From the NCBI RefSeq assembly GCF_002099425.1, contig NW_018343991.1:12157001-12221000 (forward strand): a stretch of DNA of 64,000 nt, written 5' to 3'. Below are positions 55,401 to 64,000 of this stretch, piece after piece. Made by a program: the position numbers and the translations under genes. The notes beneath the pieces are model-generated. The model searched no databases and was not told the origin of the DNA. It was given only the letters and a program-made list of their open reading frames with translations. The stretch comes from Phascolarctos cinereus. Its lineage: Eukaryota > Chordata > Mammalia > Diprotodontia > Phascolarctidae. Numbering within the stretch: position 1 is the stretch's first letter; every line of letters starts with the position of its first letter.

Positions 55401-58400
55401 TATACATGCACATATAAAAGTTTATGCTATATGTATACATATAAAGTAAATACATAATAGCATGTGTTTGTGTGTTGTGCATGTGTACTAACAACTAGGG
55501 GAATCAGGAAATGTTTCGTGTGGAATAGAGATTCTTAACTCGGGGTCCATGAATTTGGTTTAAAAAATGTATATAAATATACACAGAAACATATATGTAT
55601 ATATGTTGATAATTGTATCAATATAATTGTTTGCACTTGTAATACTATGCATTTTATTTGATGCATTTAAAAACCTTCTTTGGAGAGGGGAGTCTATCCA
55701 CAGGCTTCACCAGATTGCCGAGAGGGTCCAGGACACAGAAAAGTTAAGCATCCTTGGTGGAGAAGGTGGTATTTCAGCTGAGTTTTGAAGAAAACCAGGG
55801 AATCTAAGAGGCTGACCTGAGGAGGCTGGGAGTAGGGGAATGACACACTTTCTAGGCATGGGGAGCAATCAGTCCTAAGGCATGGAGACAGATGTGGGAT
55901 AGCCTGCATTAAGAACATTAAGAAGGTCCTGGTGACTGAGCCATCAATTGTGTGAAGGAGAGTAATCTGTAACAAGGTTGGAATGTCCCACACCTACCCT
56001 ACCTCCCTAGAGATATCTTGTGTTTCTCACAGCCCCTAGGGTTGCCCCAGCCCCATGAGACCCCATAGTTTCACCTGGGTCTCACATCCCATAGGGAAGA
56101 CCCAGTCCAGCACGTTCTATGATTAACCCTTCTGTTGCTTTGGCTTAGACTGCTGCCGGCCCCACTCTTTGGTGTGGTGGAACAGACACTCTTCAAGGTG
56201 CTGCCCAAACTGGTGAGTCTCCAAACTGGCTCTGCCAGGGTGCTGCCCTCTGACTGACCCTTGAAGTCTGGACCCTGCTGGGAAATTTATATAACTCCCT
56301 AAATGACATCCAAGTTAAGCCCTTAAATCCTTGCATCTAAAATTCCCTTATGAAAACCCTCTTCGGTAATTCCATCTGACCCTATCAGCTCCCAGCACAC
56401 TTGGTAGTTTTGGCAGGAGGGGATGGAGGTGGAGGAACAAGGATGTTAATAATATTAATAATAATTATAATAATAACAGCTAGCATTTATATGGCACTTC
56501 ACGGTTTGCAAAATATTTTATAATATCATTTCATTTCATTCTCACAACATCCCCAGATGGTAGGTGCTATTACAGATTTGGAAACTGAGGCAGAGGTTAA
56601 GTGACTTGCCCAGGGTCACAGAGCTAGTAAGTGTTTAAGGCCTGTTTTGAACTCAGTTCTTTCTGACTCCAGGTTCCTCATTGTACAGTTGGTAGTGACT
56701 GTTCCACCTAGCTGCCACCCCACCCCCAATATTATTTCATTTTATCCTCATAACAGCCCTGGGAGGAAGATGCTCTTATTTTCCCCATTTTATAGATAAG
56801 AAAATATTAGGCACAATATCACTGCCCCAAAATGTCTCAAGTGGTATCTTACAACCAGAGCCCTATATGGGACTCAGTCAGAGATAATTGGGGCCCTAAA
56901 AAAAAAAAAAGGTCATCCTGCCTAATGCCCACATTTTATGGTTGAGAAAACCAAGGAGCAGGGGGGTTGTGACATGAAACAAATGGTGGGTTGAGCACTT
57001 GGAGTTGGAGTCAGAAAGACCTGAAAAATCCTGCCTTAGACATTTATTACCTGTGTGACCCTGGGCAAGTCACTTAATCTCTTTCTGCCTCAGTTTCCTC
57101 AACTATTTCCTAGGATTGTTGTAAGCATCAAAGAATATATGTGTAGCACTTTGTAAGCCTTAAAATGCTGTATAAATGTTATCGTTTTTATTATTATCAT
57201 CGCGATTATTATCTAAAGAATCCATGTTACAGAGAGAGCAGTTGATGCCCAGAGAGAGGTCATGTAATCACAGACCTCGAGCTGACAGGGAGCTCTGAGG
57301 CCTTCTAGTCCAACCCTCTCCAAATCCTACAATCCCAGGACTCCTGCAGCTGTGTCTTCCTTCTCTCCCATGCAGCTGTGTCCCGTCGTGGACACTGTCC
57401 TGGTGGTGGTGAATGAGTTCCTGGGCGCTGTGCTGCGTAAGTTGTGGTCACTACTCCCTCCACTTAGTTCTTCTCTGTTTCCTTCTCTATTGTCACATAA
57501 GGACTTGAGGCCACACACTTAATGTGTGGCCTTGGCCAGATTGTTTCCTCCTATAGAAAATGGGACTGATAATCTTTGTCCTGCATCTCTCACGAGGCTT
57601 TCTTTAGGCAGATCTAACAAGAGGACACACATGAAAGCACTGGGCAGCATTGGACAGATGTGAACAGATGTGTGCTATCTCCATTAATAATTACAGCTGA
57701 CATTTCTAAAGAACTTGCAGCTTACTAAAGTGTCACAAGTATCCTTACGACAGCCCCTAGGTTAGGCAGGACTGACTGCCCTTTAGACATGATGACAGCT
57801 GAAGTCCAAAGAGCCCCAAGCGGCCTGCCTAAGATCACATAGGTAGTCAGCGTAGAAGCAGGATTTGAACCTGGGTTCTCTTTCTATTGTATCACCCTGC
57901 CTCTCATGCAATGAGAAACCTCACTTCTAATGCTATTTTCACTATAACACATATTAAATGCTTGAAAACATTAGACTAAGTGGAATAAAGGCCCACAGGC
58001 CAGGGCTGTAGTGGGTGGGAGAAGTTGGGCCCAGGGCTAGTTTAATAATGCTCTCTTCTCTTCCCTTTTAGGCCTTGTTCCCCTGGGTGCCCTGGGAACC
58101 GTGGAATTCACACTGGCTACCCTGCCCATCATCTCCAACCAGTATATCCAGTTGGACATCAATGTGAGTGAGCTTCCGAAGCTACTGTAAGGGGCAGCTA
58201 GAGCACCAGTCTTGAAGTCAGGAGGACCTGAGTTCAAATCCGACCTCAGACCAAACACTTGACCCTTACTAGCTGTGTGAGCCCTAGGCAAGTCACTTAA
58301 CCCCAAATTGCCTAAAATACAAAACCAAACAACAACAAAAAGAGACGCTACTGTAAAACATCATCTAAGTGAGAATAGTGAATGGCTCACCTTTTACGTT

Positions 58401-60541
58401 TTGCAAAGGTGGGGGCCTTGGAGCTGTTGCAGGCCACTCTCCAGCTATCTAGATGCTTCTTAGAGAAAACTCAGATGTGGGTGCCTGGGTAGGAGAGTGG
58501 GGCTCATGGCAGCTTTTACTGAAAGAACAGCTTTCAGACCTAAAACAGGACTGAAGAGTCATCTGGGCCAACCTGTACCTACATAGGAAGCCTGTCCCTA
58601 GTTTCCTTGAGAAGCAGGCATTCAAGCTCTGTCTGCACTCCCCCTTCTGTCTCCTTCCTCTTTCCCTATAGGAAGCTTGTTACTGCCTGGGCAGCCCATT
58701 CTGTTGAGGAATAGCTCTGGCTTTTTGAAAATTCTGCCTCATATTGACGTCTGCCCTCCTGTAACTTCCAGCTGCTGGTCCTAGTCCTACTCTCTGGGAC
58801 CCAACAAACCATGTCTAACCCCTCTTCCCCATGGTAGCTGCTCAGAGGTTTGACAACAGCTTTTCATCTTTTCTAGTGTACCCTCCTTCAGGGTAGGGAC
58901 TCCCCTAGTTCCAGTTCTTTAGGGTCCATTGGTGTCATGCCTGGACATGGGTGTCAAGGCAGGGTCTATGTGGGGAGTTGGGGGATATGGGCTGGAAGCC
59001 AATATCTAAGGTCAGAATCATACCCTTTCCTGCTTTCTCCACCCCGCCCTGCAACCTGCCCCCAGTCTCTGGTTAAGAGTGCAGCTGGTAACGTGATCGA
59101 CTTCCCTGAGCCCCCAAAGCCCATCAAGATGCCCCTACAGGAGGATCATACCTCGCAAGTGGCAGTGCCATTGTACCTCTTCAATACTGTATTTGGACTC
59201 CTTCAGACCAATGGGGCCCTGGACATTGACATCACACCCGAACTGGTGAGTGACAGGGGGCTAGAACTTGCTACAGCTATAGAGATGCCAGCATTGGGAA
59301 TGGTCTTCCCTGTGGGGCTCAGACATCCCGGCCTACTGCCATTGCAGCAGAGAAGTTGGAGCCTTTTTCCAATTTTGCTGACCACACATGTTGAGTTTAG
59401 AGGTCCTGGATCCAAATCCCAGCTTTGCCACTCAATCTATGTGGCCTCGACCGAGTCATTTAGACTTAACCTCTCTGGCCTCAGTTTTCTCGTCTGTAAA
59501 ATGAGGGAATTGAACCAGATAATCCCTAAAGTTTCTTCCAACCCCGAATCCATGATTGGCCTACTTTTCATATTCTCCTTTCAGTCTGGGCTGGTATTTG
59601 TCTTGAAAGGAACATGGGAGCTAGTGAGGTATGGGAGAAAAATCCTTAGATTCAGAGAAAGTCCAAGGTTCAAGCCCCAGCTCTGCCACTAACTTGCTGT
59701 GTGACCTTGGGCAAGTCAAATTCACTTTTCTGGATCTTAGTTTCCTCCACTCTGAAACGAGCATAATCATTCCATCATAGGATTGTGGTAAGGAAAGTGT
59801 ATTGGGGAACCTTTTGAGAATGCTCTAGATGTAGACAATGTGGGCTATTTCCCTTTCTGAAACTCAGTTCCTTCATATATTAAAGGCACATATTAAGCCC
59901 AGTTTCTGGGTGAAATATGAAAAAGTGCTTTGAAAAACTGATAAAGGAAGCTAATTGGTGAAGTGAACGGTGGGCTTGACTTGGAATAGTAAGACATAAG
60001 TTCAAATCCAGCCTCAGATACTTACTAGCTATGTGACCCTGGACAAGTCACTTAACTGCCTTCTGCCTCAGTTTTCTCATCTGCAAAATGGGCTAATCAT
60101 AGTATCTATCTCCCAGGATTGTTGTAAGGATCAAATGAGATAATATTTGTAAAATATTTTCAAATCTTAAACTGCTATATAAATGATATATATATGTGAC
60201 ATATAAATTATAAATTATATATGTACAGAAACATATGTTTATACACATTATGCATACACATATATAAATAATATTTAATTTTCATATATATCTATCCATA
60301 TACATATGTTTATGAAGAATTACTCCAGGAGAAGGAGAAGCAAGGAAATGGCCCTGTAGGCCACTGACATTTCGCAATGCTTGTGTCCCCTCTACCTAGC
60401 CCCATCCTCCCAACACCATTTCAAGGTCTCTAGCCAAGCCATGCATGACTTTTCTCCTCTAATTGGTTGTGTCTGGTCCTGGTACAGGTTCCTAGCAGGG
60501 TCCCCCTGACAACCACGGCTTTGGCAGAACTGCTTCCCAAG
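44771..60541 (+). CDS. BPIFB3: BPIFB3 (BPI fold containing family B member 3), partial: coding exons 2-10
   Basis: Nine coding exons join into 966 nt (322 codons) with GT-AG introns and no frame break. Human BPIFB3 is about 476 aa, so the second barrel is mostly beyond the window. [19 protein letters not shown] is the signal peptide. [17 protein letters not shown] and the Gly/Leu run [19 protein letters not shown] (about residues 62-80) are typical of BPIFB3. Cys160 and Cys195 are the conserved disulfide pair; N138-V-S is a possible glycosylation site. Known biology: the human protein sits at the ER and modulates a non-canonical autophagy route and RNA-virus replication. I prefer the ATG at 44771 over the one at 44768: it has A at -3 and gives the human signal-peptide length. 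After exon 10 no further exon is visible in 3.4 kb. Confidence 0.94.
44960..45150 (-). repeat. MIR SINE, reverse orientation
   Basis: AAACTGAAGCTCAGAGAGGA, AGATCACACAGCTAGCGAGG, 80 bp downstream of BPIFB3 exon 2. Confidence 0.75.
45488..45647 (-). repeat. Marsupial tRNA-derived SINE
   Basis: Reverse copy with an ATTTT-rich tail; AGGATCACACAGCTAGCAAG, head CCACCTAGCTGCC. TCATCACATT / CCATCACATT flank it. Confidence 0.88.
45655..46320 (+). repeat. CR1/L3 LINE 3' UTR, split by a SINE
   Basis: GAGTACATCCAGTGACCAGA and CTAGAGGGCAGAGCTGGGCA to the left, CAATTTGAACTGTCCAAAAG and GGATGACTGTTGTCAGAGAT to the right, of the SINE at 45898-46128. Confidence 0.8.
45898..46128 (+). repeat. Marsupial tRNA-derived SINE with RTE-type tail
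   Basis: GGCAGCCAGGTGACCCAGTC head; GAAAATGGCAAACCATGCCA; tail GAGGTCACGAAGACATGACT. Confidence 0.88.
46530..47070 (+). repeat. Marsupial L1 LINE 3' UTR
   Basis: TAATAAACCACAATTTGTTG, ATTAGTGGTATCATTGGGTC, CATAGTTCCAAAATGTTTAT, AAAACTACCTGTTCATATCT: the marsupial L1 3' UTR in order. In BPIFB3 intron 2. Confidence 0.8.
47075..47195 (+). repeat. TCTAACATTCTATGTTCTAA-type tandem repeats, short array
   Basis: About four decayed units with TTCTAGCTCTAACATTTTAT, directly behind an L1 tail. Same unit as at 49105-49700. Confidence 0.7.
48666..48822 (+). CDS. BPIFB3: BPIFB3 exon 3 (residues 38-89), Gly/Leu-rich
   Basis: Acceptor CATTCCAG, donor TCTGG|GTGAGT. It encodes [19 protein letters not shown] and then a GLLG repeat of three units. 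Length 157 nt, against 100 nt for BPIFB6 exon 3; the Gly/Leu tract accounts for the difference. Confidence 0.94.
49022..49100 (+). repeat. L1 LINE 3' UTR fragment
   Basis: TTTTGAAAACTGTCAGTTCA TATCTTTGACC: the same piece as at 46985-47070, again directly followed by the tandem array. Confidence 0.75.
49105..49700 (+). repeat. Tandem repeat array, unit ~28 bp (CCTTCCAGCTCTAACATTCT)
   Basis: About 20 imperfect units of the form TTCTA(A)GGTCCCTTCCAGCTCTAACATTCTATG over ~600 bp in BPIFB3 intron 3. The period drifts between about 26 and 30 bp. It makes a false ORF rich in SSSNIL. Confidence 0.9.
50248..50352 (+). CDS. BPIFB3: BPIFB3 exon 4 (residues 90-124)
   Basis: Acceptor AACTGGCAG, donor CAGG|GTAAAT (weaker). 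It encodes [20 protein letters not shown] and [15 protein letters not shown]. Length 105 nt, as in BPIFB6 exon 4. Confidence 0.94.
50750..50975 (+). repeat. Tandem repeats of the same ~28-bp unit
   Basis: Six or more units such as TCCCGGCTCTGAATTCTGTG and TCCTAGCTCTGACAGTCTGT, in BPIFB3 intron 4. Confidence 0.8.
51144..51284 (+). CDS. BPIFB3: BPIFB3 exon 5 (residues 125-171)
   Basis: Acceptor TTTTCTCCCAG, donor TCTGG|GTAGGT. It encodes [19 protein letters not shown] and [20 protein letters not shown], with sequon N138 and Cys160. Confidence 0.94.
51530..51800 (+). repeat. tRNA-derived SINE with MIR-like 3' end
   Basis: GGTAGCTAGGTAGCACAGTG head, GATAATAATAGTACCTATCT, ends AATGCTAGCTATTATTATTT. 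A MIR-like copy follows at ~51800-51995. Confidence 0.85.
52256..52495 (-). repeat. Marsupial tRNA-derived SINE with RTE-type tail
   Basis: TGACCCCATTTGGGGTTTTC, ACTGGAGTGGTTTGCAATTT, head GTGCCACCTAGCTAGC. Confidence 0.88.
53033..53160 (-). repeat. L2 LINE 3' end, reverse orientation
   Basis: CAACATTTATTAAGCACCTG, CCCTGCCCTCGAGGAGCTTA. Confidence 0.88.
53620..53760 (-). repeat. MIR SINE, reverse orientation
   Basis: TTACAAATGAGGAAATGGAG, GAAGGTCACACAGGAAGTAG. A sense copy lies at ~54010-54170. The stretch 53790-53990 holds no recognised element. Confidence 0.7.
55255..55970 (-). repeat. L2 LINE, reverse orientation, interrupted by TA repeats and a hAT-like copy
   Basis: AGCCAGGAACTCTACTAAAT, CTCAAAGAGCTTCCATTCTA, later GGTATTTCAGCTGAGTTTTG. 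A (TA)n run lies at ~55370-55396 and a transposon copy at 55530-55760. Confidence 0.65.
55530..55760. mobile_element. Old non-autonomous hAT-like DNA transposon copy
   Basis: AGAGATTCTTAACTCGGGGT at the left, CACAGGCTTCACCAGATTGC and GAAAAGTTAAGCATCC at the right. Confidence 0.6.
56149..56212 (+). CDS. BPIFB3: BPIFB3 exon 6 (residues 172-193)
   Basis: Acceptor TTTGGCTTAG, donor AAACTG|GTGAGT. It encodes [20 protein letters not shown]. Length 64 nt, as in BPIFB6. It follows the longest BPIFB3 intron seen (4.9 kb). Confidence 0.94.
56430..56725 (-). repeat. MIR-like / tRNA SINE, reverse orientation
   Basis: CAGCTAGCATTTATATGGCA, GTTAAGTGACTTGCCCAGGG, ends TTCCACCTAGCTGCCACC. In BPIFB3 intron 6. 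Confidence 0.7.
56985..57200 (+). repeat. tRNA-derived SINE with MIR-like 3' end
   Basis: GGAGTTGGAGTCAGAAAGAC, CTGGGCAAGTCACTTAATCT, TAAAATGCTGTATAAATGTT. Confidence 0.75.
57376..57436 (+). CDS. BPIFB3: BPIFB3 exon 7 (residues 194-213)
   Basis: Acceptor CCCATGCAG, donor GCTGC|GTAAGT. It encodes [20 protein letters not shown], with Cys195. Length 61 nt, as in BPIFB6. Confidence 0.94.
58072..58163 (+). CDS. BPIFB3: BPIFB3 exon 8 (residues 214-244)
   Basis: Acceptor CTTCCCTTTTAG, donor ATCAAT|GTGAGT. It encodes [20 protein letters not shown] and [10 protein letters not shown]. Length 92 nt, as in BPIFB6. Confidence 0.94.
58188..58345 (+). repeat. Marsupial tRNA-derived SINE
   Basis: GTCAGGAGGACCTGAGTTCA, CTAGGCAAGTCACTTAACCC, A-rich tail; starts 25 bp past the BPIFB3 exon 8 donor. 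Confidence 0.88.
59066..59245 (+). CDS. BPIFB3: BPIFB3 exon 9 (residues 245-304)
   Basis: Acceptor CTGCCCCCAG, donor GAACTG|GTGAGT. It encodes [19 protein letters not shown] and [20 protein letters not shown]. Length 180 nt (177 in BPIFB6). The frame stays open into both introns, which makes a misleading 251-codon ORF. Confidence 0.95.
59390..59830 (+). repeat. Two MIR-type SINEs in BPIFB3 intron 9
   Basis: ~59390-59550 (GGATCCAAATCCCAGCTTTG) and ~59620-59830 (AAGCCCCAGCTCTGCCACTA, TGACCTTGGGCAAGTCAAAT). Confidence 0.75.
59965..60185 (+). repeat. tRNA-derived SINE with MIR-like 3' end
   Basis: AGTTCAAATCCAGCCTCAGA, CTATCTCCCAGGATTGTTGT, AAACTGCTATATAAATGATA; followed by an AT-rich run to ~60310. 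Confidence 0.82.
60488..60541 (+). CDS. BPIFB3: BPIFB3 exon 10 (residues 305-322)
   Basis: Acceptor TGGTACAG, donor CCCAAG|GTAAGT. It encodes [18 protein letters not shown] (human VPSDVPLTTTDLAALLPE). Length 54 nt, as in BPIFB6. Last exon visible in the window. Confidence 0.94.
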
Positions 60542-61494
60542 GTAAGTGAAGTTGTCACATCTGCATATTAATTGGATCATATTAATGGGAAAGTGAAGCA
60601 TTATTAAAATGAAGCATATTAATGGGATAGATAAGTAGTTTTGGACTTCACTTTAGGCTGAATGGGGCCCACCCTACTTGATATGACTGTAGGAATTAGA
60701 GCTGTAATTAGGGCCAGGCTGTGAGGGGTTTGTCCAGAGGCCAATATCTTTAGGGGAAGGTATTTCCTCCTTGCTGCATCCAAGAGACTGAGTTTCCCTT
60801 TGGCCTTTGTACTTTCAGGAGTTGAGGGAAAGATGAGCCTGGGAGACGGTGAGAGTGGACAGTCAAGGGCTAGTGTAGGTCACAGGAGGGGGGATGGGAA
60901 GGCAGGTGTCCCTTTTTTTCTCCTCACAACTGCACCCTAGGTTGGATTGTCTCTCCTAGGGCCCAACTGCCTCCCCCTCCCCAATCTCAGGAAGGTGTTG
61001 ACTGGTCCAATTCCCTTCCTTCACTTGAATTTGCCCTAGGTGATGGGATACATAGTTAAGGCTCTGACCAGGATCCAAGGAAGGTCAGAGACTTGTGTTC
61101 TTTCTGTTTCTGGGTTTGCCATTAATGAGCTATGTGATCTTGAACAAGTAATTTCTTATCTTCGGGCCTCAGTTTCTTTTTTTTGTACAATGAGGGAGTT
61201 AGACTAGTCAGGGGTGAGGAGCCCGTGGCCTTCTAGGTCCTCAAGTGCAGTCCTTTGACAGTCAAAAGAGGACATAGAGGGCCATATGTGGCCTCAAGTC
61301 TGCAGGTTCCCCACCCCTGGACTAGGTCGTCTCCAAGGCACTCCTTATTGAAACCATTCAAAATTCATGTTCAGATATATCTGACTGATACCATATCCTT
61401 TCTTGAAAACAAGCTTTCACAGAGTGAAAGTCTGAGGCCACAGTTGGCTGGAAGGGGACTTAGGGAAGAATGAGGGCACTAAAGATTGTTTAAA

Positions 61495-61800
61495 TCATTT
61501 AGCAAACTGATTTAGTAACTTCAATATGCAGGGCCCTGCGCTTGGTGCTAGGGATGTAAAGATAGATGGAACACAGAGACTTCTCCAGGGGTTTACAGAT
61601 GAATGACATGGGTGGGAAGGGAAGAAGGTGAGGGAAGGAGGTGTGTATAGAAATAACTGTTCTTCAGGGAAGTGTGAGTTAAGTGCAAAGTAGAAAGTGA
61701 GAGAAAGTGTGGGCAAAGGGCTCTGAGATTTTTCTGGAGGGAGAGACCATATTTGAGCCCCATCCTATTCAATTCATTTAATTCCAACACATTTTAAGCC
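61495..61800 (-). repeat. L2 LINE, reverse orientation
   Basis: CAGGGCCCTGCGCTTGGTGC, GTTCTTCAGGGAAGTGTGAG; in BPIFB3 intron 10. Confidence 0.6.
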
Positions 61801-62049
61801 CTGTGAAGAGCACAGTGCTAGTAGCCACTGGGAATCAGCTACAAGGACAACTACAATAAGAGCCTGCATTTCCATAGAGCTTTAAAAGTTTGTGAAGCCC
61901 CTTAAATATGGTATTTCATGTGATCTCCTGTGAAAGTCCGATCTTCAAGGAACCAATTACATTCATCAGGTATATAGATACATATACAGATAAGTATGGG
62001 TATGGTTGGGGAAGAGAAGAGTACAAGCAGCAAACATTTATTAATCACC

Positions 62050-62585
62050 TACTGTTGTTCAGTCTTGTCCAATTCCTTATGACCCTGTGGATCACAGCAC
62101 GCCAGTACTGTTCGTGAGGTTTCCTTGGCAAAGATACTAGAGTGGTTTGCCATTTCCTTTTCTAGCTCATTGTGCAGATGAGGAACTGAGGCAACCAGAG
62201 GTTAAATGACTTGCCTAGGGTCACACAAACTATTAAGTGTCCGAGGCCGGATTTGAACTTAGGTGTTTCTGACTCTATGGACAGCTAGATGGTGCAGTGG
62301 ATAGACCGCTGGGCCTGGAGTCAGGAAGACTCATCTTCTTGAGTTCAAAATCTGGCCTCAGGTACTAATTAGCTATGTAACCTTGGGCAAGTCATTTAAC
62401 ACTGTTTGCCTCAGTTTCCTCATCTGTAAAATGAGCTGGAGAAAGAGATGGCAAACCACTCCAGTATCTTTGCCAAGAAAACCCCAGATGGGGACATTAA
62501 GAGTTGGACATGACTGAAAATGACTGAGTAACAACTTTCTGACTCCAGGCCCAGTGCCCTATCCATTAAACCTTCCAGCTACCCT
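62050..62585 (-). repeat. Marsupial tRNA-derived SINE, split by a second SINE
   Basis: The outer copy runs 62050-62275 and resumes at 62536 (TCTGACTCCAGGCCCAGTGC, ending TTCCAGCTACCC). Confidence 0.88.
62276..62535 (+). repeat. Marsupial tRNA-derived SINE nested in another
   Basis: Head GACAGCTAGATGGTGCAGTG, tail GACATGACTGAAAATGACTG. A perfect 10-bp duplication TTTCTGACTC is at 62266-62275 and 62536-62545. Confidence 0.93.
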
Positions 62586-62639
62586 GACTATATGCTAGCA
62601 ACTGGAGATACAGAAGCAATAATGGAATGATGCTTGCTC

Positions 62640-63210
62640 TCAAGAACCTTGTAGTCTACTTACATATATAAATATAGACAGAATACACACATAATAAATA
62701 TAAGATATTTAGAAGGGAGAGCATTAGTGGCTGAATCAGTAAATGTTTCACATGGAAGGGAATGTTTGAGCTGAATATTAAAGGAAACTAGGGTTTCTAA
62801 GGGACCTGATTTAAGAAGGGAGGGCAGGCCAGGCATGGGGCACAGCTACTGCAAAAGTACAGAGAGAGGAAATGGAATATTATGTATGGAGAACAGCAAG
62901 AAAGCCAGTTTGGCTGGACAGTAGAGTTTGAGAAGGGGAGATCCGATAAAATAATATAGGAATGTGTGAGGAGACAGAGATCTGTTTCAGCGGGAGGGGT
63001 CAACTTCTCAGCCCCTGAGCTAAATCTCGGAAGGAGATAAGTATTCTGAGAGGCAGAACTGTGGAGGGAATATATTCTAGGCATGAGGGACGGTCTGTAC
63101 GGAGGGGTGGCATGGAAGAGTGTATTTAGGGAATAGCAGCTAGTCCAATTTGAATGCAATATAGAATAGTGGTGGTGAGTAATGTGGAGCAAGGCTGCCA
63201 GAGTAGGTCA
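62640..63210 (-). repeat. L2 LINE, reverse orientation
   Basis: AAGAACCTTGTAGTCTACTT, GGGAATGTTTGAGCTGAATA, AGAACAGCAAGAAAGCCAGT. Confidence 0.7.
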
Positions 63211-63234
63211 GGGATGGAGGGTCATCTAGTCAGC

Positions 63235-63480
63235 CACTAAGCATTTATTAGGTGCTTACCTTGTCACGTCAACAAGCCAACACACCTTTATTAAGCACCC
63301 GGGTTTGTCCTCAGCACTGTGCTAAGATACTGGAGATACTAAGAAAGGGGAGAATAGTCTTTGCCCTCAGGAGTTTACAAAGTAATGGAGATATTATGAG
63401 CCAAGAAAGGTGCTAAGTACAGGCTTTTGTATTTGTTTCTAGAGGAAATAGGGAGCCAATGGTAGTCTATGAGTAGGGCA
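63235..63480 (-). repeat. L2 LINE 3' end, reverse orientation
   Basis: CACTAAGCATTTATTAGGTG, then ACACCTTTATTAAGCACCCG: two L2 ends back to back. Confidence 0.75.
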
Positions 63481-63579
63481 GTCTAGGCAACTCTAGGCCA
63501 TCTACTGTACCATCTCACTTCCTCTGAAGGTTTATCAGTTGCATATTTAATTATGATGCCGAGTTTATAACAACTTTTT

Positions 63580-63746
63580 TTCTTGTTTTTTTTTTCCTTT
63601 CTTTTTTTTAGGCAATTGGGGTTAAGTGACTTGCCTAGGGTCACACAGCTAGTAAGTGTCAAGTGTTTGGTCTGAGTCCGCATTTGAACTCAGGTCCTTC
63701 TGACTTCAGGGCCGGTGCTCTATCCACTGTGCCACCTAGCTGCCCC
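63580..63746 (-). repeat. Marsupial tRNA-derived SINE
   Basis: TAGGCAATTGGGGTTAAGTG, GGTCACACAGCTAGTAAGTG, head GCCACCTAGCTGCCCC. Confidence 0.92.
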
Positions 63747-64000
63747 TTTCTCGTTTTTTTTTTTTGTTTGTTTCCTCATGGTTCCTCCTCCCTGCCCCCA
63801 TATTGGAATCCTATCCTGTGACAGAGTAAAATGCCTTTCATTTACTAACTTTAGCCCTAGAGAGCACAGAAGAGATCTGAGGATGAAATAATGGGAGCAG
63901 CAGAGAGGATCCCAGCCTTTTAGTGCTAGAAAAATAGCTGCAACTAGGGCAAGGCAATCAGGGCTTTTCCCCAAGGGCACCAAAATTGGAAGCTGTGCTA

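Larger units (their letters stand above)
60542..64000. other. BPIFB3: BPIFB3 intron 10 (incomplete)
   Basis: Made of L2, SINE and MIR copies. No segment encodes the expected continuation (human LGKLPLHQQ... and following); the next exon must lie past the right edge, so this intron exceeds 3.4 kb, against 1.07 kb for BPIFB6 intron 10. Confidence 0.7.

Noticed and set aside
58937-59692. 251-codon plus-strand ORF as a separate gene
   Set aside because: Only its middle (59066-59245) is coding; it is BPIFB3 exon 9 with an open frame in both introns.

Overview
The window is nuclear DNA from a mammal, almost certainly a marsupial. Two things point there. First, it carries two multi-exon genes of the BPI-fold (BPIFB/LPLUNC) cluster, with GT-AG introns and residue-level similarity to human BPIFB6 and BPIFB3 as I remember those proteins. 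Second, the spacer DNA is full of marsupial-type tRNA-derived SINEs (heads like GGGGCAGCTAGGTGGCGCAG, tails like GGGGTCATGAAGAAT), marsupial L1 3' ends, and old L2, CR1/L3 and MIR copies. I cannot name the species.

Layout, all genes on the + strand: (1) 1-4390, repeat-rich spacer. (2) About 4420-24533, complete BPIFB6: one untranslated exon behind a TATA box plus 15 coding exons. These join without a break into 453 codons, the same length as human BPIFB6. (3) 24534-42470, 18 kb of intergenic DNA. It holds a layered pile of dead elements: a CR1/L3 LINE interrupted by an L1 tail, two copies of a ~550-bp SINE-like repeat and a solo ERV LTR; a pair of related LTR copies; and a hAT DNA transposon with a BED-finger ORF and a 222-bp inverted duplication. 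(4) About 42501-64000, BPIFB3: untranslated exon 1 behind its own TATA box, then coding exons 2-10 (322 codons). The remaining ~150 codons lie beyond the right edge.

The two genes are tandem paralogues. Coding exons 6-10 have the lengths 64/61/92/177/54 in BPIFB6 and 64/61/92/180/54 in BPIFB3, with the same intron phases. Even the core promoter and first exon can be aligned. The order BPIFB6-BPIFB3 matches the human 20q11 cluster.

I found no rRNA, tRNA or CRISPR locus, no credible minus-strand host gene, and no clearly new biological system. The most interesting observations are the 222-bp, ~97% identical inverted repeat spanning a LINE and a transposon, the shared BPIFB promoter block, an upstream start-codon arrangement in BPIFB6, and ~28-bp tandem repeats that recur through the window. 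Exon edges rest on splice consensus, reading frame and remembered human protein sequence. Repeat names come from recognition by eye and their edges are approximate.
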